Position numbers and translations under genes: made by a program
In this document: positions 11,301 to 23,133 of the stretch, piece by piece
Layout: every line of letters starts with the position of its first letter
Position numbering within the stretch: the first letter of the stretch is position 1
Assembly: GCA_037102815.1 (NCBI GenBank)
Contig: BTPP01000002.1
Coordinates: 4,588,001 to 4,652,000, forward strand
Length of the DNA stretch: 64,000 nucleotides
Direction of reading: 5' to 3'
Source: Neurospora intermedia
Lineage: Eukaryota > Ascomycota > Sordariomycetes > Sordariales > Sordariaceae
Notes under the pieces: model-generated
Database searches by the model: none
Told to the model about the DNA's origin: nothing
The model's input: the letters and a program-made list of their open reading frames with translations, nothing else

Positions 11301-11652
11301 TGTTGAAAGACTGCTTGGTACCGGAGAAATCAGGGGGGGTCAAGAGGACAGGTAACGAACCTCGGAGCGGGCAAACAACTGGCGCTGTATGTTGACAGGC
11401 ATGTTAGCAGGTGCTTTCTAATGAGAGATGGCCCAGTTGGAGGCAGCAATGTGATGAGGGACGTGTCGGCGCAATGGAGCTGGCCGTCGAGGTGTCGGAA
11501 TAGGGGCAACTGGAAGATCCCAGGCCGAAGCTGAGGGAGGTGCAAGTGTGCGCCAGGTTGCAGAATCGTGTTGTTCTAATGTGTGTCGGTGACACGGCCA
11601 TGGTGGTGCAGACACGAAGCCTGTGCGAACTTGCCTTGACATCCAGCCTCAT
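8360..11652 (-). CDS. sec27: coatomer (COPI) beta' subunit, Sec27
   Basis: Nine exons (11635-11652, 11361-11384, 11217-11262, 11008-11149, 10741-10931, 10483-10682, 10299-10424, 10000-10240, 8360-9948) keep frame and give 858 residues, close to yeast Sec27p (889). The N-terminus [14 protein letters not shown] runs into [13 protein letters not shown]. The first of two WD40 propellers has repeat cores such as [12 protein letters not shown] and SGSEDGTIRIWN, followed by the second propeller and an alpha-solenoid ([14 protein letters not shown] region), then an acidic Glu/Ala-rich tail. As part of coatomer it coats retrograde Golgi-to-ER vesicles and binds dilysine cargo signals. Exons 1 and 2 are only 18 and 24 nt. 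Intron 1 (11385-11634, 250 nt) has a GC donor in the context AAG|GCAAGT. The lysine at the junction is also present in the yeast protein, so a shifted GT donor does not fit. The remaining introns are 53-98 nt with GT-AG ends. Confidence 0.95.
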
Positions 11653-12917
11653 GTTGGGCGAGTTTGGGGTGGGTGTGTGGTGTGTGGTGTGTGGTGTTTA
11701 CAAGTTGGAATTAGAGGACGGGGCGGTCGTAACGGTTCTCGAGCTTCCAAGCTTCAGGTGGGGTGCGTGCTGGATGCTGGAGATGGTCCCTGACCGTACA
11801 AGAAAGCCGCCGTCGGGGTCGTCAGGGGTGAAGCTATCGGAAGTGGTGCAATTGTGGTTGTATGTATTTGGTGTATTGAATATCTGGTCCGCCGAAGGGG
11901 GGGGGGACGTGGTTGGCGGTACGGGGATTCGGAATAGAGGCTTCGGAGGCCTTGACACTTCCACTTGATGCGACGGGCCGGAAATGACAGCGGACGGTTG
12001 TAGAGGTGCCCGCCACGTATCTCGACCGGCCGCCGCCCACAATTTCGCGGCTGTGGTCTGCTCGCCGCTCGGGCCACTCTCTCCCTCAAGCGGTCAAGTG
12101 GATACAGCTGTCGGCCACTGTCACTTCCTACGCTCGCCAGCTGCTGCCTAAGGCAACGACCTACCAACCGACAGCTTTGCAGATCTCTTGGCCCCCCCCC
12201 CCCCCTCACCGTCGGTGCATTCAGTGTTTGAAGCCATCACCATTTCCAAACCACATCCAAAGTCGACCACTGGAGATCATCAAGAAGCAAAAGGCTTGGA
12301 CCAACGCAACGGTCACTTTGTCAATAACTGGATTCCTCTCACTTTGGAGGAGTGTCACACACGAGCAAATGTACAAGATACGAGTATTCCAAAGCCAAAA
12401 GGTCTCATCGACGCAACAGGAGGCGCGACCGATGACGGTCAGTCGTCAAGTCGGTACTCCCATCATTCATTTTCATCGTTAGGAACATTATCAGCACTCA
12501 CAAATATGGGCTCAAAGAAACAGCTCGAAGCAATGATCAAGTTTGAAGCACTTTGCATACGACAACGTTACTGGGACATGGACAAGAATCGAGTGTGAGT
12601 ACTTCTTATTGACTTGAACTATATCTATCACTGCAAAGCGCTTCTAGTGATTGCGCGAAGATAATAATGAAGAAGGAAAAAAAGAAAACCAAAACCTCCA
12701 GGATGTTAATATGATCCCGGCTAAACGCCATTAATCCCAGTTGTATAATGCTCCCTGTTGATATCCCAGAAAGCAACCAAATGAACGCCATATTCTCCGG
12801 ATTCCGAGGGTCCACGACACCGTTGCCCTATTCCCTATCCGTAAAGTCTTCGCTCATTTATCATAAGACATGAAGTAAGAATGGATTTGAAAACACAAGT
12901 TGACAGAAATGCTCCAT
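11653..12917. other. upstream of beta'-COP gene, with homopolymer tracts
   Basis: This is the promoter side of the beta'-COP gene and the 3' side of the mannitol-1-phosphate dehydrogenase gene. It contains a G10 run (11897-11906) and a C13 run (12192-12204). A plus-strand frame from 12188 to 12600 stays open for about 135 codons but lacks a good ATG at its 5' end. Its downstream part could splice at a GTGAGT near 12595 to an acceptor at 12648. I do not recognise the product and do not call a gene. Confidence 0.4.
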
Positions 12918-14202
12918 CTAGTCGTCTTGCAAGTCGGCCTGTACGCGCTGTACAACCTCGACCACCTTGGGGAACAGCTTCTCCTGCTCGTTCAAGCCGC
13001 AGACCTGCTTGACAACGTCCTCGGGCTTGTTGCTCGCCATGATCTTAGCAAGTTCAGCCGACTCCTCGTCGCCCTCGACGTTCTGGAAGCGGAACGCCAT
13101 CTCGGCAGCATCGAGCAGAGCGCTGCAGTCCTTACCATGTTCGGCAAGCTCAGCTGCGGGGCCGATGAACCGCTCCTTGCGGGACAGCTTCCGTAGGGGG
13201 GCACGACCCACGCGCTCGACGGCATCCTCCAGGTGAGGGTTGCTGATGCGCCTGACAATCTTCTCAACGTACTCGTGCTGGGCCTGTTCGTCGATGCCGT
13301 GCTTCTGCGTGATGAGGTGGGACGTGTTCTCGAGCGCCTTCTTGACCTCCTCCTGGATGTCCTTATCTTGGAGAGCATCATAGACGGTGCTCTTGCGGCG
13401 GATGTAACCATGGTAAGCGGCCGTTGCGTGGCCGGTGTTGACAGTGTAGAGCTTACGCTCAATGTAGGGCAGCAGGTTGTCGACCCAGTTGATGCCCTTG
13501 ATGTCCGGCGGCGACATGTCCTTGAAGGGAGTACGGTCGACTACCCACTCATAAAACTTCTCAAGCTTGACATCCAAGCCTGCGTCGGCATCTTGGGCCG
13601 GAACAATGCGATCGATGGCCGAGTTGGCGAAACGGGCGCGCTTCTCATAGTTCTCCAACCGGTGCGAGGGAGTGTTCTTAGGGTCCTTGATGTACTCGGC
13701 AAGAGTATCCGTCGCCCCGATGGCATTCTCGCAGGCAATGACAGCCACAGGGGGCAGGTCCTCGGATCTGCGGTCGATACCCTTGGCAATTACAGGGGCA
13801 ATGAACTTGAGGATGTTAGGGCCGACGGAGCAAGTCACCACTTCAGCCGTGGCGATTTCCTGGATAAGCTCCTCCTCATTGGTGCGAGAGTTGATGGCGC
13901 GGTAGTTGGTAATGGTCGACTCCTCCGTTCCTTCGCTTCCCACCTCGATAACCTTGTAGGAGGGGCTGGCGTTGAGGGCGTTTATTAGGTCGGCGTTGAC
14001 ATCGGCAAAGATGACTTCGTATCCAGAGTTGTGAAGGAAGCAAGCAACGAAACCACGACCTAAGGAATGAGAAGTCAAGGTTAGTATATGGGATGTCCAA
14101 GCCTGGGGAAATGTTGAGGGGTGGGAAGAGATTTCGGAGGCACATACCAATGTTGCCAGCACCAAAGTGCACCGCCTTCTTGGTATAATTGTTGGCAGCC
14201 AT
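12918..14202 (-). CDS. mannitol-1-phosphate 5-dehydrogenase
   Basis: Two exons, 14148-14202 and 12918-14059, are separated by an 88-nt GTATGT...TTAG intron and give 398 residues. The intron splits the glycine codon of the Rossmann motif: joining restores [12 protein letters not shown], the NAD-binding signature of the polyol-specific long-chain dehydrogenases. The catalytic motif K-x4-N-x2-H is seen in KLYTVNTGH (about Lys221, Asn226, His229). The enzyme interconverts fructose-6-phosphate and mannitol-1-phosphate with NAD(H), the main entry to mannitol storage in filamentous fungi, and is expected in the cytosol. Length and N-terminus match fungal homologues. The start ATG at 14202 lies close to the Rossmann glycines, as is usual in the family. 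Confidence 0.95.
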
Positions 14203-17200
14203 GTTGACTAGTGTAGGGTATCGAGGATGATTTGTGTGTTTGGTGTTTTTGGTGTATAAAGGTGGTTGTGGTATGCCTGTGCTTGGGCGAAGAGAGTTGG
14301 AGAGATGGCAAGTTGGAAGGGTAGAGCAGAGTCTAATATGTTCAAAGCTTTAAGCGCGGTGACGTCGTGCTGATGGAAAGAGGTGATGGGCGTGGGATGG
14401 ATGTGATTAGACTTGAAGATCACAAGATGGTATGATATGGAGACAAAGAATGAACAGTTGAGGTAGATGAGGGGGATTTAAATCCTTTATACACATGCCA
14501 TCCAGTTGACCACGACGATCCGGCCTGGCATACACATGGCGTGCCCATGCCTTTCGCTGACCTCTGGCTACGTAGGTACCTACCTACTGCGTCCTTACGC
14601 AGGGCCCTCACTTGTTCTCTCTGCGCTTCCTCTGGTGTACTGTGCAAGATACGGAGAGGGCCAAGTGCAAGTGAACTCAACATCCCGGTCCCGTTGCTTG
14701 AACAAGAAATGGCAAGTATTGGGGTTGATCGTCCATATTGAGTGGGCCTGCACGAATAAAGGACGGTTCTGGTAGGTTGAGGGAGGTCGCAAATGGCAGG
14801 CATGTGTCGGGTGTGGCTTGTCTCCTTGTTGACCGGGGTGTTCATTTGTAAGTCGCCAGTATCCACGGACAATGACGGTCCTCGCGGCTACGGCCCGTTT
14901 GCGTAACGGACCCAGCAATCCTTCTCGGTTTCCTAGAGATCGATGATCATTGTGAATGAAGCCGGGACTAAACTGGATTCGTTGAACAGAATATTCGCAA
15001 GTCCCGCCGAACCGTGGGCCTGCCCCACCGTTGGATTTTGGATGTTGAGGTTCCTGACTGCGGCTTCCTGCCTCCTTGAGTGTACTTGCCTCGAGGTACA
15101 CTCACGCAGTATATACGCGGGTAGGTACTTACTTTCGCTTGACGAGATGCGGTCGGGTTGGCATGCCCTCGATTCCGGAAACAGAATCCACGCATCAGGC
15201 TCTAAACTCCCGATTGTTCACGATTTGCTCAACTACATTAACAGCAGGCTCAAAACATATGATGTTAACGTGAACCAAATGAGCCACACGCCCTGGTAGT
15301 GCAGTCACGCCAGGTCGGATATAGAACGGCCTTGCGATGCTAGTCACTTACAACGCTTGGCCTGTTGGCGACGGCAGACAAATCTGAAGCCATTGCTTGT
15401 GACATGTCTCCAAGCCAGTGGTCACACACACACACCCGACAGGAGATGCCAAGATCTAGGGTCTATTGGACCCTTTGGGTGTTATGCCATGCAATGCTTC
15501 GACCGGGCATGGGGACGGAGTGGCCGGTGTGGACGGGCTTGTTTTGGGGCTGTTCTTGGGTAACAGGCCCTGACGCCATCAGAACGTGCCCTGGCTGTTG
15601 CAAATGCTCGGTTGCAGCACCCAGGTGCCGTCACGATGGCTTCATTCTTCGGCCCAATACAGACATCATAAAAGTGGTGACAACTCGACGTAGGCTCGTA
15701 GTGTAGACAAAACGGCTAGTCTAGTTAGTGTTGACCCGTCTGCTGTGGCACCCAACACGACAGAGCCGCGTTGGAGAACACAGTGACGCCAACAAGCGGT
15801 CATTGAATGACAGTGTTCGGAGAGTGTTTTCGCTGTGTCGTATTGGGCTGTTTTGGCGGCCTTGAAAACGGGACAAAGACACCCTTGTCGGCCGTCATCG
15901 ATAGCGGGATCCACTCCAGGAGCCCCGGGGCATGTCATCATTCTACAGTGGGCACACACATACCATACCGAGATAGGACCGTTTGCCAAACCACCAAGCT
16001 CGAAGCTCACGATACCGATCCAGAGTGCAGACCATGTGGTTGCCAGGTAGTGTAGCCGGAAAACAAAAAAGCTCGTTATCAGTGACGTCGAGGCACTTGT
16101 GTTCTCGGGACACGCTGCACTTACAAAGCACCGGCTTGTTAGGTTTGTCAGCCTGCTGCTGTGGTTCGCCACGATCAGTGGCCGTACTGGTCAACCGAAT
16201 TGCATTGTCCACTGTTCTTGTTCTTTGTTTTCATATCGAGCCATGAGATTTGACCTCACAGCAAGCAGAATACCCGACTGGAAGTTTTTATTAGGTTTAG
16301 CACGATATTTGCTACAGCGTACAACTTGCGGCCGTCGGGTTTTCCTTAGGTTGTGCTTGACGCTGCACCGTCAGGGGCACCCGGACGCCGTGACTTACAC
16401 GAGGTCGTCGAGGCATCCATTCTCCCTTCCTTTCCGGCGCCCACCGGTGGGACTGGGACCGAACCCGACAGCGGATAAGAGGTGGGGGCGCTTGGCATTC
16501 GTCATAAGTCCACTCTTGTGGTTCGCTTTGGTTCTGAAGAGGACTGCCCCCGTCGTTCTGAGTAAAGTGGACTGCTTTTGAAAACCAATCATATATTGAG
16601 TCCGCACAAAGACATGGGCTCTAGTGGACCCTTTCAGCATTTCAGGGTCCACTATCTCCTGAGCCCCGCTCTTCAAAAGAATGCCCGCTAAGCCCGCCGA
16701 AAACCCACCAGAAATTCCCCAGTATGACGTGCGGCAAGGACGAACAAACAAATCCACCGACGGCGATCGCGATCCCAACGCGACTGCCGTCGATTGACAT
16801 CGTGAGACTCTCTTTTGGCGTCTGCCATCATCCCGTTCCGGAAAAACTGGCGACAAGCGGTCAACAACTGGTGATTTCGTTGCGGCCCTCCTCCGCCTCC
16901 AGTCTGTCCTTGACTCACGATAGCGCACCACACCACCACACTTTGACGAAGCCGGTGACCTAACGCCGGTCAACCATTCCCCCTCAACCAGTCGCAGTCA
17001 CGGTGGTCAATGACCAGTGTATTTGTCGCATTACATATTCTGCATTCAATGCCATGTGAGCGTTGTCTTGCAATCCGACTGTACACATGTGGTATAACTT
17101 CGCTTCTGTCTGTCTTCCCGTCGTCGTATTTCTCACCATTCGAGTGTTGACCGCTTTCACGATTTCCATCAGCACCAACCACGGATGAGTACGCGACGTG

Positions 17201-20200
17201 TAACTACGAAGGGCGCAACTACATGATATTGTCAACTTTGCCGGTTTCTTAGCAGTGTTCTCATTGGGTCTTGCTTGTCCTCACGCCGCTCACGATTCCT
17301 GACTATCTAGCTTCCGATCAAACACACACGAACACGATACTTTGATAACCAGCCCGCGCCGAGCAACAACTCATCATCAAGTCCCGTCTTCTACCGCCAA
17401 GATGAAGGCCGTGAATTGACCAACTGGAACACATGGAACCGCTCAGAGAAAAGGTCAAGCATCGAGGATCCACGTCTCCATGGCGCTGCATCAAACCTCG
17501 GCCAACCTCGATCGAGCATTTGGGATCTTCGTCTTGTCTCACCACACCCTCTTACATCCTATCTCTCACAAGCCTCACGTTCCCCTCATCACTGGTTGTG
17601 TACGGTGGGACGACCAGGGGTTCGCATTTCACAGCGTTTTCACTCAGGTCCTCTTCCCCCCTCACAGGGCCAAAACTCTCGATATCGATCAAAACGGTCC
17701 AGGCGATCAATTTCCCCTTTCTTGCTACCCTGCATCCACGATATGGCAAGGATGCCAATTGATGCTGATGGAGATGATCAAGCCTCAATTGGCTTTCATT
17801 CAGCGGTGTTTATGCTGTTTTCAGTCAAGTTATCCGTCTCTTTCACACATTGTCGGCTGCGGGCGCCGCACCTATTTACTTCATATTATGGCTAACAAGC
17901 CATTCTCAATGGGCCATTGCAGATTCGCAAACTATGCTACCAGATAGGTCAGGTTGGGTATTTGACCTTGCATTCCTGTCGATCCTCAGACCACTTTTGC
18001 ATTTTAGCCATGTTGCCTAGTGGCATCCTGTTGGGGCTCCTGTCAATCGATATCCCGTTTCGTTATTCAAACAAGAGGGTGTGCAATTCTGAGACAACGG
18101 CCACGGCAAAGCAACCACCTGAAAGGTCGAAATTCAGTCACTTCACGATGTTCGGCCAGCTCTTCCCTGTTTCTACGCGCATCTACTTAGTATACTGTTA
18201 CAAGCAAGTGATGCTCACGGTCTCGAGGCAGTGTCTCCTGAGCGGATTTTAGATTATCCCGGTTTGATATTCCCCCAACACTTTAAACTATACGTTGCCT
18301 CGATACTCCCTCGGTTGGTTATTTCGGCGGATCTCATGCCAAGAACAAGCATAAGTATGTAACACCGCTGAACAGTGACCGAAAACGGTGGACGGCCCGA
18401 TGCTCTCATGTTATCCCGCGTTCTCTGCCGGTTTTGCCGTCTTTCGGGAGAATGCAGCATACGGGCAGGACCCCAATGCCCCGAACTCCTATCCAGACTC
18501 CAATCAGTGACTTTGTTTTGCCCGACCAACACGGCCCAGGGGACCCACATTGTCGGCCGGGCAGCCGCGTCGCCCGCCTCGCCGTCTCTTAAACGGTCCG
18601 AAACCAGCCTTCACCAGCTCACTCATACTGTCCAAATGGCACCTACCTTGTCCCAAGTGTCTGTGGCTGATCGTCGTTCTCCCTGGTGTTGCCAGACTCC
18701 CCGACCAACGACCCTTTCAAAGGTCGGGTCTGTGATCCTTTTCCCAGATTTGTTGACGGCCTGCTAGGTTCACCGGCTTGAAACATGAAGTCAAGTCGCG
18801 ATGGAACGGCGGAAGGTTGTGGGACCCTAGTAAGAGCACTGGCGAGCTTGGCAGGCCTTTGGTTCGTTTCTTGAGCCTTGAGCCATCAGATTTACCACGA
18901 GGTTGATCAAAACCCCACAGTCTTATCCTTCATGAGCTTATTGCTCGACCGAGGTCGAGGAGGAGGTAGCCTTGGGCATTAGGATCCGTCAAGGACGCCT
19001 TTGTCCAAACCATACATCTTCGGTGCTATCGCTACCATGGTTGATTATTTGCATGTGACTTACAGTTCCGGAACGCACCACTCGCCAGTCACGATGGTTG
19101 CTTCAACGGTTAAAGTTGACCGACGAAGGATGGAGTTGATGGAGCCGATAGATAACTGAACCTGGACGCGCTACTACACGTGTACCCCGCAAATTGCTGA
19201 TCTACCCCGGACTTACAACTTCCTATCTGTGGGGGAATGGGATCTGCTGGAGATCAAAGTGGATTCAAACCTCGACGCACAACCTGCTTCATTGGTTTGA
19301 TGAGGCGGCCATGAAAAGAAGTTGTGCAGGCATGGGCTGACACGTGAATGAAATCAAGTTCGAGTTTGGATATGTTGGGATCTCACTGTTCTCCTTGCCA
19401 GATCACGTACGTCGGCTGTAGCCCGTCGAAAGGTTACTTCTGGATGCTTCAGCAGCCACAGAAGGACATGCCTCTTTTCCTTTAGAACATCACAGAGCCA
19501 CGTCGGTTGAAGGGCCACGTATAATTTTCGACATGTGTTTTCGGCTATTTTGCTGCTTAGGACAAGCCAAATGGCACTTCTGAAGAGGCCTCCGAAAAGC
19601 ATTATGAAGAGGCATTTGGATATGCTTATCCCGAAATCAGGAAATTTGTGATATCCCGTCCTTCCCGCAGCGTTTCGTAACAGCCAAGCCCCGATACATC
19701 GGAGTCATCGCAATTGTATGCAAGCCTCTCGTTCCATTGGTCTCTCGGCGCCGTCGCAGGGCTTCGAACTCCGCTGTACCGTTTCCATGGCGTGATTCAA
19801 AAGGTTTGGGACGTGATAGTGTCAATCATCTTCAGGGATTTCTGCATTCCTGACGGATATCACGGCATATGGTCCTTTCTATGTCAGCTTGTGGCCGTGG
19901 CAGGTGTTAGGTACTCTGTGAGTTGTATCTTTGCGTTGCGGAAACTTCATGTGCGTGGGTCAAATCAAGGTCATCGTGATCTGCCTCTGGGATAGGATTC
20001 TTCATGATCTGGACAGGTTACCACATGGTCTGCAGCGGGGCGCTTCAGAAATCTCGTGGGATGGTCATCTCTGGTATGACTGGTGGAATCCGCTCTGCTG
20101 GAGATCATCGACCGGAATCAGAGACATGAGTGGGGAAGAACACAGTGGAGGGTGTGAATGAGACAGAACGAACACGCTCGATGATACCTTCAAACATGTG

Positions 20201-20425
20201 AAGAGATGAAGGTATCTTGGTATAAAATCATGTGTAAGCCTTATCTCGCTTTATCGCCATCACATGTGCTTACTCGTGAAGACCTCCCTTCAGCAGCGTG
20301 ATGGTTATTACAAACCAGACTCGGTGTTCTCTTCATGAGACGAAACTAAACATCTCATGCTTTTCAGTTTGAGCAGCAGCTAGGGTCAAATGGGAGAGCC
20401 AGTTCTTTTTCTTTCTGCCTTTCTT

Positions 20426-20427
<2 letters not shown>
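14203..20427. other. gene-poor region, no supportable gene
   Basis: More than 6 kb without a recognisable protein, tRNA or transposon. Open frames are short, overlap on several strands and lack family motifs. Base composition is balanced, so it does not look like AT-rich RIP-mutated repeat DNA. Local structures seen: GTAGGTACCTACCTAC-type palindromes at 14572-14588; a near-palindrome GAGTGTAC...GTACACTC at 15077-15102; an 11-bp stem hairpin at 16622-16654; and a 9-bp inverted repeat at 20183-20216. The first part is the upstream region of the mannitol-1-phosphate dehydrogenase gene. Confidence 0.5.
16622..16654. repeat. hairpin, 11-bp perfect inverted repeat
   Basis: TAGTGGACCCT (16622-16632) is repeated in inverse at 16644-16654, with an 11-nt spacer. 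Outside it, GGGCTC (16617-16622) can pair with GAGCCC near 16661-16666 with a bulge. No flanking gene explains it. Confidence 0.7.

Positions 20428-20471
<44 letters not shown>
20428..20471 (+). repeat. T44 homopolymer tract
   Basis: Forty-four consecutive T residues, preceded by CTTT-rich sequence and followed by C and T6. It could be the poly(A) end of an old minus-strand retroposed copy or simple slippage. No element body is recognisable next to it. Confidence 0.9.
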
Positions 20472-21581
20472 CTTTTTTGCCTACCAATTCACACCATCAC
20501 AGTTAATGGGTCATTCAAGACCTCACAAAGATGAAACAGTAGGTCTTTGAAGCTACTTCGAGACTTTTGCTAACGCCGATCCGAAATGTCAGATATTAGT
20601 GAGTTTGCTCTTCACAAGATCCTGTCCTTCGTGTGACAATCCCGTTGAGTTACACTGTCTTGCACAGCGAGGCACACGTCAGATGTTGTAGCATTTTAGG
20701 TTTGTTCACCGAGCGTTGGGATGAAAACTTGACTCAGCATCAAGGCCCAGCAGCCATTGTCGCGATTTAAGAACTTCATTTGGGCTTGTCTGCGAATACC
20801 CTTTAGGTAGTCTCTTTATACTCTTGATGGAAATAGGGCGAAAGTGATATATCGATACTTACGTCAGACGTCTCAGCTGAGTTGAGGATAACTAATATCT
20901 GTTTCACCACACCGGGCTTACTATCGTCGCCTAAATGCCAGGTGCTCTTCACTTGTTCAGCTCGAACAGTCCTGCCTGTCACTTACGACTTTAGCGTTTT
21001 GCGCTTCAGCCGCTTGCTGCTGAATCCTCTCCCGCTCGTACAACAACTAACAGGAACAGACCAAGTCGCACTTGCTACCCGTATCGCGGATTTACTTGTG
21101 TCACGGACTTGGTTCAACATGACGTACCGGCTCGCGCATGAGCGCTGGAGATCAGACTACCTCCCAGGTCAGTATCAGATGAGGGGCTGCAAATAAAATC
21201 ACGACTGTGTCGCTGCCAGGAGCTAGCTGAGGTATTTGAAGGAAGCATGTAAGACCTGGGGACTTGGCAGCTGCCTATCCGAGACGATTGGATTGAGGGT
21301 TCAAAAGGCGCAGCAACGACACACTTGATGACGGTTCGCAATCACGACGGCCACGTATAATCTCACGCCCTAAGCACTTGCTTGCTATGAACGCCATCCA
21401 TTCAGAACTACAACCAGGGGTCATAAGTGATTCTACATTGTTATACCGTCTCTCCTGGCAGCCAATTTCACCATCTGAAACTGTCATCGAACCTCAGCTC
21501 AGGCACTCGACCTGCGAAGATCCCCGACTGAGCCAACAAAATTGAAACGAACAGACCGAACGAAACATACTGTCACTGAAA
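20472..21581. other. intergenic, upstream of secreted Cys-rich gene
   Basis: No coding sequence is supported. The last few hundred bases are presumably the promoter of the gene starting at 21582. Confidence 0.4.
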
Positions 21582-21751
21582 ATGCGATCCTTCACTCGCC
21601 TTATTGCCGTCCCTCTGGCGTTGTGAGTTTCCATCAATAATCCTCTAACAAAGGGAACACACGCTCTAACCGTTCCCAATACCCTCGCAGAGCCACCCAA
21701 GCCCTTTCTCAATCCCTCCCAACGTCAACAGTTACCGCAACCGCAAGTGGT

Positions 21752-21783
<32 letters not shown>

Positions 21784-22342
21784 CATCACCACCCCACTGA
21801 CCAACCCTCTCCTGCCAACAAGCGACAGACCCACGCCCGTCTCGGAATGCCCCATCATCATCTCAACCGCCAGCGTCTGCTCGACCTGCATGACGATCGA
21901 CTGCGTGACCGTGAGCACCGTCACGGCAGGTTGTACGTGCGCGAACCCGCCGATGACGGTTTACCAGTCGTGGGGATGCGAGAAGGGATGTGACGCGTTG
22001 CCGTCCGGATGTAAGACGTTGTATGAGGTTGTTTCGGAGGAGGCGGGGATGTGCTCGGGGGTGGGAACGGTGACTTCGGGGGGTGATTTTGGTGAGTTTA
22101 CTCTATATCATTCTCGGGAGTATGATACTCGAGGTAGGAAACGATGGGTTGATAATAAATGCTAATCATTGCGCTTGGTGGGGATGTTTACAGGAAACGG
22201 TACAGCGGCGGCGGTGGCGTCAAGCAGCACGGTCATGTCATTTTCGAGTGGTGGTCCTCTTGGACCGGTCAAACCTACGATTTCAGGCCCGATTAGCATT
22301 AACGCTGCTGGACGGCAGGCAATGCCCTTTAGGTTTTGGTGA
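21582..22342 (+). CDS. small secreted cysteine-rich protein
   Basis: Three exons, 21582-21622, 21691-22091 and 22194-22342, give 196 residues. Intron 1 (68 nt) is GTGAGT...CTAAC...GCAG. Intron 2 (102 nt) is GTGAGT...CTAAT...ACAG. The N-terminus MRSFTRLIAVPLALATQALS is a clear secretion signal, with the cleavage site probably near residue 20. A Thr/Ser stretch with a nine-Ser AGC-repeat tract follows. The core then has ten cysteines spaced C-x9-C-x2-C-x4-C-x8-C-x-C-x12-C-x3-C-x6-C-x12-C, with CxxC and CxC elements. The tail is Ser/Gly/Pro-rich and has no transmembrane segment. This layout resembles a common fungal secreted family with repeated TVT and CxC motifs. Its function is unknown; a wall-associated or effector-like protein is conceivable. 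The gene stands alone in an otherwise gene-poor region. Confidence 0.75.
21752..21782 (+). repeat. (AGC)n microsatellite inside a gene
   Basis: A run of AGC units encodes the poly-serine tract of the secreted Cys-rich protein. The run is likely to vary in length between strains without shifting the frame. Confidence 0.8.
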
Positions 22343-22877
22343 GGGGAGCAAGCAGAAAAGGGCCGATCCGATCGGATGGTCTCAGGTTGGGGCGTGGTTC
22401 AATGGGAAGTCAAATGTTCAAGATATAATATTATTACAGGGGAAAGTAAGGCTTGAAACGGACAAAGTCAGAGTAAAAAGAGGGAGAATGGGGTTAGGTT
22501 GCGGGAGCATGTCCGGACCCAGCCGAGAACATTTTTTTCTTGAGGTGTTAAGACACAGTCTTTTGGTGATGGAAGAAACACCGTTTGTCTGTGTAGAATT
22601 CCGCTACTCTAGTGAGATTAGTGTTCGAGTGGCCTCAACCCTTCCAGAGGGATGTATGGCTGTATCAAGGGTTATAGCCCATGCAGAACAAGGCTTGGGG
22701 GGTGGTTTGTACAATGTTACAAAGTTCTTGTTTGAAGGCAGGTGTACACGCTTCAGAGACTTGACTTTGAAGCTGAACTTACGAGAAAGAATACTGTTTT
22801 TTTTTTTAAGCCTAATTACCTAAATGCCACCAATGCGTGGGAATCCCTACGAGAACGATAATGATGTAGAATGATAG
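22343..22877. other. intergenic, no gene seen
   Basis: 3' region of the secreted Cys-rich gene. A T run at about 22798-22808 is the only simple feature. Confidence 0.4.
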
Positions 22878-22923
22878 CGACCCAGATAATCCGACTGTGT
22901 TCGATTCCAATCCGACTGTGTGG
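22878..22923 (+). repeat. 46-bp inverted repeat, left arm
   Basis: Matches the reverse complement of 23213-23258 with a single mismatch (A versus G at the seventh base). Each arm itself contains a 13-bp direct repeat, AATCCGACTGTGT, twice, separated by TCGATTCC. Confidence 0.95.
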
Positions 22924-23099
22924 GGCCATACAAACTGACAGCCAAGCCCAGCCAAGACCCAAAGCTTGGCATCAATCTCGCGCCAACTTTCGCGACCGCA
23001 ATCACCACCAAAGTCACTACCAAAGATCCTCCTCCATGAGCCACAACAACGAAAGCTCAAAACCACCTTTTTCGAAGCGCTCAACTAATATTCATATGC

Positions 23100-23120
23100 G
23101 GGGGCCTCTCGCCGGCCCCC
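23100..23120. repeat. GC-rich hairpin next to telomere-like repeats
   Basis: GGGGGCC (23100-23106) pairs with GGCCCCC (23114-23120) around a 7-nt loop. It lies inside the 46-bp inverted repeat, just before the CCCTAA-type tract. Confidence 0.7.
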
Positions 23121-23133
23121 TGCACCCCCGGAA

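Noticed and set aside
12188-12598. Possible hypothetical gene on the plus strand
   Set aside because: The frame begins without an ATG at a poly-C tract, and I recognise no motif. A downstream splice is possible but unsupported.
16395-16973. 192-codon minus-strand frame in the gene-poor region
   Set aside because: It spans the hairpin at 16622-16654, is Arg/Ser-rich as random GC-rich frames are, and matches no family.
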